Of a stretch of 36,391 bases of DNA, positions 32,670 through 36,391 are shown one piece after another. The translations under genes were made by a program, and so were the position numbers. Where the stretch lies: assembly GCA_021784555.1 (NCBI GenBank), contig JAJYHY010000041.1, positions 1 to 36,391 of the forward strand. The letters run 5' to 3'. The notes under the pieces were generated by a model. It saw only the letters and a program-made list of their open reading frames with translations. It ran no database searches and was not told the origin of the DNA. Each line of letters begins with the position of its first letter. Position 1 is the stretch's first letter. The DNA is from a bacterium (GTDB lineage Bacteria > Verrucomicrobiota > Verrucomicrobiia > Limisphaerales > UBA8199).

Positions 32670-34805
32670 GTGACTGATGTTTTTCCACGCCGACGCGGCA
32701 ACCGGCTTGCCCGGCTGGTGACGCGAGCCCCGTTGGTGCTTTCCAAGCACCTCTGGATTTGGCCGTTGCTGGGGGCCGTGCTTATCAGCCTTGCCGGAAT
32801 GTGGACGCGCAGCGTGATGGAGAGCACGGTAAAGACTGAGCTGGTTTCCCGCTTGCAGACGTTGCGCAGGGCCAATGTCACCGCCCTTGGCCTCTGGTTT
32901 TCAGAACGCGAATCCGACGCGAAATCGCTGGCGGCTGACGTCCGCGTGCGTGAAGCCGCCGCCGGTCTGGCCTCGCTGGCCAGGACTCCCGCTGCCACGC
33001 AGCAGACGCTGGCCGATTCCCCGGAGGCGGTCACCCTGAAGAGATACCTCAAGCCATGGGTGGATGCGCGGCATTATGTGGATTTTGTAGTCGTCGCTCC
33101 TGACAGGCGCATCCTGGCCTGTTCTGATCGTCTGCAGATCGATCGGCCGGCCCCTGAAGGCTATCTCCCCTTTATCCGCCGTGCCCTGGCCGGACAAGTG
33201 CTTGTCTCGCGTCCGTTCGCCTCCGACTCATTATCGCCGCAAGAGCGCGCTCAAGGCCCAACGATGGTGGTTGCTTCTCCGGTGCTCGCGGCGGATGGAA
33301 AAGTGGTTGCCGTTCTCGGCCTGCGGATGCGCCCCGAAGATGAATTCAGCCGCATCTTTTCGGTGGGGCGCATGGGCGAGAACGGCGAGGCCTACGCCTT
33401 CGACAGCCGGGGTGTGATGCTGACCGCTTCCCGGTTCGATGACGAGCTGAGGCGCGTCGGCCTCATTACTAACACCCCGGATTCGACCTCCATTCTCAGC
33501 GTCCAGCTCCTGGACCCGGGCGTGGACCTGGAGGCCGGTGACGATCCACTCAAGCCGCGTTACAAGCTGCCCCTGACCCGCATGGCGGCCGCCGCCACGA
33601 CCCAATGGGATGGTTACGACGTGAACGGCTACCGCAACTACCTTGGGGTCAAGGTAATCGGGGCCTGGCAGTGGCTTCCGGACTACGGGTTTGGGGTGGC
33701 GGTCGAGGTTCCGACCGATGAGGCCTTCCAGACCCTCTACCTGTTGCGCCGGGTCTTTCTTTCACTCTTCCTGCTTCTAATCCTCAGCGGCATCGCCATT
33801 TTTGCCTTTTCTCTCCTCGTCGAGCGATTGGAGGCCTCCCTCCGCAAGAGCGCCCTCGCCGCGCGACGCCTGGGCCAATATGTCCTGGTCCAGGAAATTG
33901 GCCGCGGCGCCAACGGCATGGTCTATCGCGCCCGGCACACGCTCCTGCGCCGCCCGGTCGCCATCAAACTCCTCAGCCCGGAGCTCACCAACGAATCGAC
34001 CGCCGCCAATTTCGAACAGGAAGTCCAGATGACCAGTCAGTTGACCCATCCTAACACCGTCGCCATTTACGACTATGGCCGAACGCCGGAGGGCCTGTTC
34101 TATTACGCCATGGAGTATCTGAGCGGCATCGACCTGCACCGCCTGGTCCGCCAATTCGGCCCCCAACCGGAAGCGCGCGTCATCCATATCCTGCGCCAGG
34201 TCTGCGGCTCGCTGGCCGAGGCGCATCGAACGGGCCTGATCCATCGCGACATTAAACCCGCCAACATCGTCCTGACCCGGCGCGGGGGTGTTTGCGACCT
34301 GGTCAAGGTCCTCGATTTTGGCCTGGTCAAGGCGGTCAATTGGGGATCGAAGGGCGTCGCCACGAATGCGGTCGTCGGGACGCCGCATTTCATGTCCCCG
34401 GAGGCCATCGAGGCGCCGGAGACTGTGGATGCCCGCAGCGACCTCTATTCCGTCGGAGCGGTCGGCTATTGGCTGCTCAGCGGCAAAACGCTCTTCACCA
34501 ACGCGAACGTCAAGCGCCTCCTCGACCAGCAGGCCCATGAGGACCCCACTCCTCTCTCAGACATCCTCCCCAACGGTTTCTCTCCAGACCTCCAGGGACT
34601 CATCATGCGCTGTCTGGCCAGAAACCCCGACGACCGCCCTCAGCGCGCCGAAATCCTGGACGAGGCCCTGGAAGATTGCGCGGGCGCCGCTGCTTGGACA
34701 CCGTTGATGGCCGAAGCGTGGTGGCAAGAGCACATGGTGGGCGTGGAAATTGTCCCGGCAGCCACCATGCCTGAAAAGACCCTCATCATCGCCCCTCGCC
34801 CGTAA
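32670..34805 (+). CDS. Transmembrane Cache-domain serine/threonine protein kinase
   Basis: The 711-residue product has a first membrane helix (~30-47, WPLLGAVLISLAGMW), an extracytoplasmic sensor of ~300 residues of dCache type (PWVDARHYVDFVVVAPDRRI, GENGEAYAFDSRGVML), a second helix (~360-382, LSLFLLLILSGIAIFAFSLL), then an intracellular kinase domain. Kinase signatures are GRGANGMVYRA (~411), VAIKLL (~430), HRDIKPANI (~525), DFGLVK (~550) and MSPEAIEAPE. All catalytic residues appear intact. Unlike PknB-type kinases, the sensor is N-terminal, as in chemoreceptors. A small-molecule signal is inferred. Start is GTG 32670. Confidence 0.93.
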   Translation: MTDVFPRRRGNRLARLVTRAPLVLSKHLWIWPLLGAVLISLAGMWTRSVMESTVKTELVSRLQTLRRANVTALGLWFSERESDAKSLAADVRVREAAAGLASLARTPAATQQTLADSPEAVTLKRYLKPWVDARHYVDFVVVAPDRRILACSDRLQIDRPAPEGYLPFIRRALAGQVLVSRPFASDSLSPQERAQGPTMVVASPVLAADGKVVAVLGLRMRPEDEFSRIFSVGRMGENGEAYAFDSRGVMLTASRFDDELRRVGLITNTPDSTSILSVQLLDPGVDLEAGDDPLKPRYKLPLTRMAAAATTQWDGYDVNGYRNYLGVKVIGAWQWLPDYGFGVAVEVPTDEAFQTLYLLRRVFLSLFLLLILSGIAIFAFSLLVERLEASLRKSALAARRLGQYVLVQEIGRGANGMVYRARHTLLRRPVAIKLLSPELTNESTAANFEQEVQMTSQLTHPNTVAIYDYGRTPEGLFYYAMEYLSGIDLHRLVRQFGPQPEARVIHILRQVCGSLAEAHRTGLIHRDIKPANIVLTRRGGVCDLVKVLDFGLVKAVNWGSKGVATNAVVGTPHFMSPEAIEAPETVDARSDLYSVGAVGYWLLSGKTLFTNANVKRLLDQQAHEDPTPLSDILPNGFSPDLQGLIMRCLARNPDDRPQRAEILDEALEDCAGAAAWTPLMAEAWWQEHMVGVEIVPAATMPEKTLIIAPRP

Positions 34806-34838
34806 GGCCGCCAACCGCCGGGCGTGCCGCTGCCTTCT

Positions 34839-35279
34839 TCACTCCGTCATCCTCGCGAGCGCCTCAATCGTGGGATACCGGCCCGTCGCGGCAAGAGTCA
34901 GACGCTCGTTGAGGCGATTGGTCTCGTTCATGCGAAGGAGCTTCACGGTGGCTTCGCCGACAGCGCTCAGGGGATCGACGCGAACCCCATGGAGTTGAAA
35001 GCACTGCGCCCATTTCTCCGAACGGGGATGAAACAGCCGGATAGGCTCTGAACCATGGCCGACGAGCGTGTCCAAGTCGCTGCCTTTGCTGCTATTGCAA
35101 GAAGCGCAGGCCCATGCGAGGTTTGCTGGGTCGCTGGTCCCGCCGTGTTTACGGCTGATGATGTGATCGACCTCGCAGCCCCAAAACGTGTCGTCTTCGT
35201 GGATCAGGCAATACTCGCAGACGTGATAGGCGCGGTCGGCGACATATCGGCGCATGGCCTTGTTTACGTCACTTGCCAT
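34839..35279 (-). CDS. HNH endonuclease domain protein
   Basis: From ATG 35279 the product is 146 residues: CEYC (21-24) and ACASC (57-61) form a zinc site, and CEVDHIISRKHGGTSDPANLAW carries the HNH residues (His39, His45-region, Asn53), followed by CNSSKG. Such stand-alone HNH proteins often sit in mobile or defence contexts, or are house-keeping nickases. The open frame to 35312 adds an unlikely leader. It lies next to a HipA-type toxin remnant on the same strand. Confidence 0.88.
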   Translation of the reverse strand: MASDVNKAMRRYVADRAYHVCEYCLIHEDDTFWGCEVDHIISRKHGGTSDPANLAWACASCNSSKGSDLDTLVGHGSEPIRLFHPRSEKWAQCFQLHGVRVDPLSAVGEATVKLLRMNETNRLNERLTLAATGRYPTIEALARMTE

Positions 35280-35429
35280 GGGCGAGAAGCTGGCGGGCCC
35301 GTGCCTTGGCAAGCCGCATTAGATGCTCGATTTCCAGACGGCAACAAGCCGGCAACGGCTCGTCTGAACCGCCTTTGCTGGCACTTTTGCTGGCACTCCG
35401 CCAAGCGCTGATTGCACCCGGCGCCGACG

Positions 35430-36131
35430 TCACGCGCGTGGAAATTCCAAGTGGTGGCTGCGCTGAATTTGCCTGCGCCACTCCTCTGCCACCCGTGCCT
35501 GCTCAGCGTAGTCCGGCCATCTGCTGACAGCGGCACGCACCTCATCCACGATAGCCTCCGCCCGACCGCGTTTCATCAGGGCTGCCTTGGCGCAGGCGCG
35601 GAAGTCGGCGAGGGTAAATCCGTCGCGCTTGCCGTTCATCGTCATTTGATGCGTGGCCGTCCAGCGGCCGGTCGGGTTGTAGCTGTAGGTGACGTCGAAG
35701 GCGGGCGCCAGCGACCAGCGCCCGGCCTTGTCCATCAGGAAGGCGATGTTCTTGGCGTGATCGTCCTGGTTGCGGGCGAGGATGTTGAAAGCCATGCGCC
35801 GGAACTGTTCTTCCACCGCTTCCATCGGCAGGCTCAACCGCCGGATGGTCAGCAACGCCTGTTCGTACGAGCAGGCGCCCGCGTGGTTGAAGTCGAAGTG
35901 AGCCATAGCGCACAGCGATTGCATGTGGAGTTTCTCGCCGCCCTCCAGCCGGTCGAAGCGCCGGCTCATGAAATGCCGCCGGCCGCCCTCTTCGAGCAGG
36001 CGGCACTCGCTCACATTCACGCCCGCCGCCTTCGCCATTAACGAATAGGCGTATTCGATGGCGCCATCGCCCTTGGGATCTTCAAGCTCCTTGTCTTTGT
36101 TTCCGGCGACCCCATCTTCCGCCAAAGTCAT
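35430..36131 (-). pseudogene. N-terminally truncated HipA-type kinase toxin
   Basis: The 233-residue frame aligns with only the C-terminal part of HipA-family kinases: DGAIEYAYSLMAKAAGV, FMSRRFDR, catalytic loop ARNQDDHAKNIAFL (Asp123, Asn128) and LAPAFDVTYS (Asp146). Family members are about 400 or more residues and begin with a ~100-residue N-domain and an ATP-binding lobe. Here five residues (MTLAE) precede DGVAGNKDKELEDP, a segment normally deep inside the protein. The nucleotide-binding lobe is gone, so kinase activity is unlikely. ATG 36131 overlaps the stop of the HipB-like gene (ATGA), showing a deletion that left the antitoxin joined to the remnant. Confidence 0.78.
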
Positions 36132-36391
36132 TTTTCAGTTCCCCATCGCCACGCCTTCGCCAGGGTTTTCGGCTTCTGCCTCGCCGACGCGCGCTGCCGC
36201 CTCCGTCCGCGCCACTTCAACTGTTCGATGGGGCTGGGCACGGGTTCGGGCACCAGCAGGCTGAAACGCTCCACCAGATCGAGCACCCGGCACACACGGA
36301 TGAAGCCGGACAACTGCGTGGCCACGCCGCCCGTTTCAAGCCTTTCGACCGTGCGCTTCGAGACCCCGGCCTGTTCGGCCAGTTGCGCCTG
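36128..36391 (-). CDS. HipB-like XRE antitoxin, partial at right edge
   Basis: Minus-strand frame running off the right edge. The visible 87 residues begin QAQLAEQAGVSKRTVERLE, a typical XRE helix-turn-helix, and end RQKPKTLAKAWRWGTEK. It should bind the operator of the toxin operon and neutralise HipA. Its N-terminus lies outside the window. It overlaps the HipA remnant by 4 bp, the usual HipBA order. With the toxin crippled it may persist only as a DNA-binding orphan. Confidence 0.75.
   Translation of the reverse strand, partial: QAQLAEQAGVSKRTVERLETGGVATQLSGFIRVCRVLDLVERFSLLVPEPVPSPIEQLKWRGRRRQRASARQKPKTLAKAWRWGTEK

Noticed and set aside
35430..36131. HipT of a three-gene HipBST system
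   Set aside because: HipT keeps the ATP-binding lobe and is longer, and no HipS-like gene lies between HipB and this frame.
1..36391. tRNA or rRNA genes
   Set aside because: No cloverleaf with a conserved T-arm and no rRNA core sequence was noticed, though no dedicated scan could be run.

Overview
The window looks like a chromosomal piece of a GC-rich Verrucomicrobiota bacterium, probably of the Limisphaerales/Pedosphaera type. The clues are DUF1080 (3-keto-disaccharide hydrolase-like) proteins, prepilins with the N-terminus G|FTL[IL]ELL.VIA, long secreted beta-propeller-like repeat proteins, a GH38 glycosidase and a Cache-domain Ser/Thr kinase. The taxonomic call rests on gene content and my knowledge of these families. 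No search was run.

Layout. 0-6.7 kb: edge debris, an EgtD-like methyltransferase, a UVR-motif protein, HflX, a rhomboid protease, RecA and a secreted DUF1080 protein. 6.7-8.2 kb: an IS4-type transposase scrap and a LuxR-type regulator with a degenerate receiver. 8.2-14.9 kb: the most unusual block, four genes on the minus strand. They encode a secreted peptide with a Cys every 5-6 residues and a twin-arginine leader (13797-14642), a SPASM-type protein lacking the radical-SAM Cys triad (12323-13741), a complete radical SAM/SPASM enzyme (10591-11850) and a frameshifted composite glycosyltransferase (8220-10488). This reads as a RiPP-like system: precursor, maturase, partner and glycosyltransferase. 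A nested palindrome lies in the divergent region ahead of the precursor. 14.9-20.2 kb: a prepilin overlapping a 14-repeat secreted protein, a hairpin-repeat array, a membrane protein and a secreted protein. 20.4-26.6 kb: a methyltransferase, a GT2 glycosyltransferase, an RlpA-like protein, a tight three-gene operon (unknown protein, HEMGH metalloprotease-like protein, dCTP deaminase-like protein) and a WbpP-type epimerase. 26.6-36.4 kb: a broken prepilin, a double-DUF1080 protein, a 294-bp fold-back element, GH38, DUF4058, the kinase, an HNH nuclease and a HipB/truncated HipA pair running off the right edge.

A second theme is repeated DNA. Short arrays with a strict 7-bp period, of several unrelated unit sequences, recur in gaps between genes and often touch stop codons. 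One, 16 units of CCTCTGA type, lies inside the 3' end of the SPASM partner gene and throws its apparent C-terminal domain out of frame, so the gene may be phase variable. The window also holds a 44-bp perfect palindrome, nested-palindrome elements and hairpin repeats.

Limits: coordinates, motifs and inverted repeats were read by eye. Family names come from recognition of conserved motifs. Start codons are uncertain where stated.
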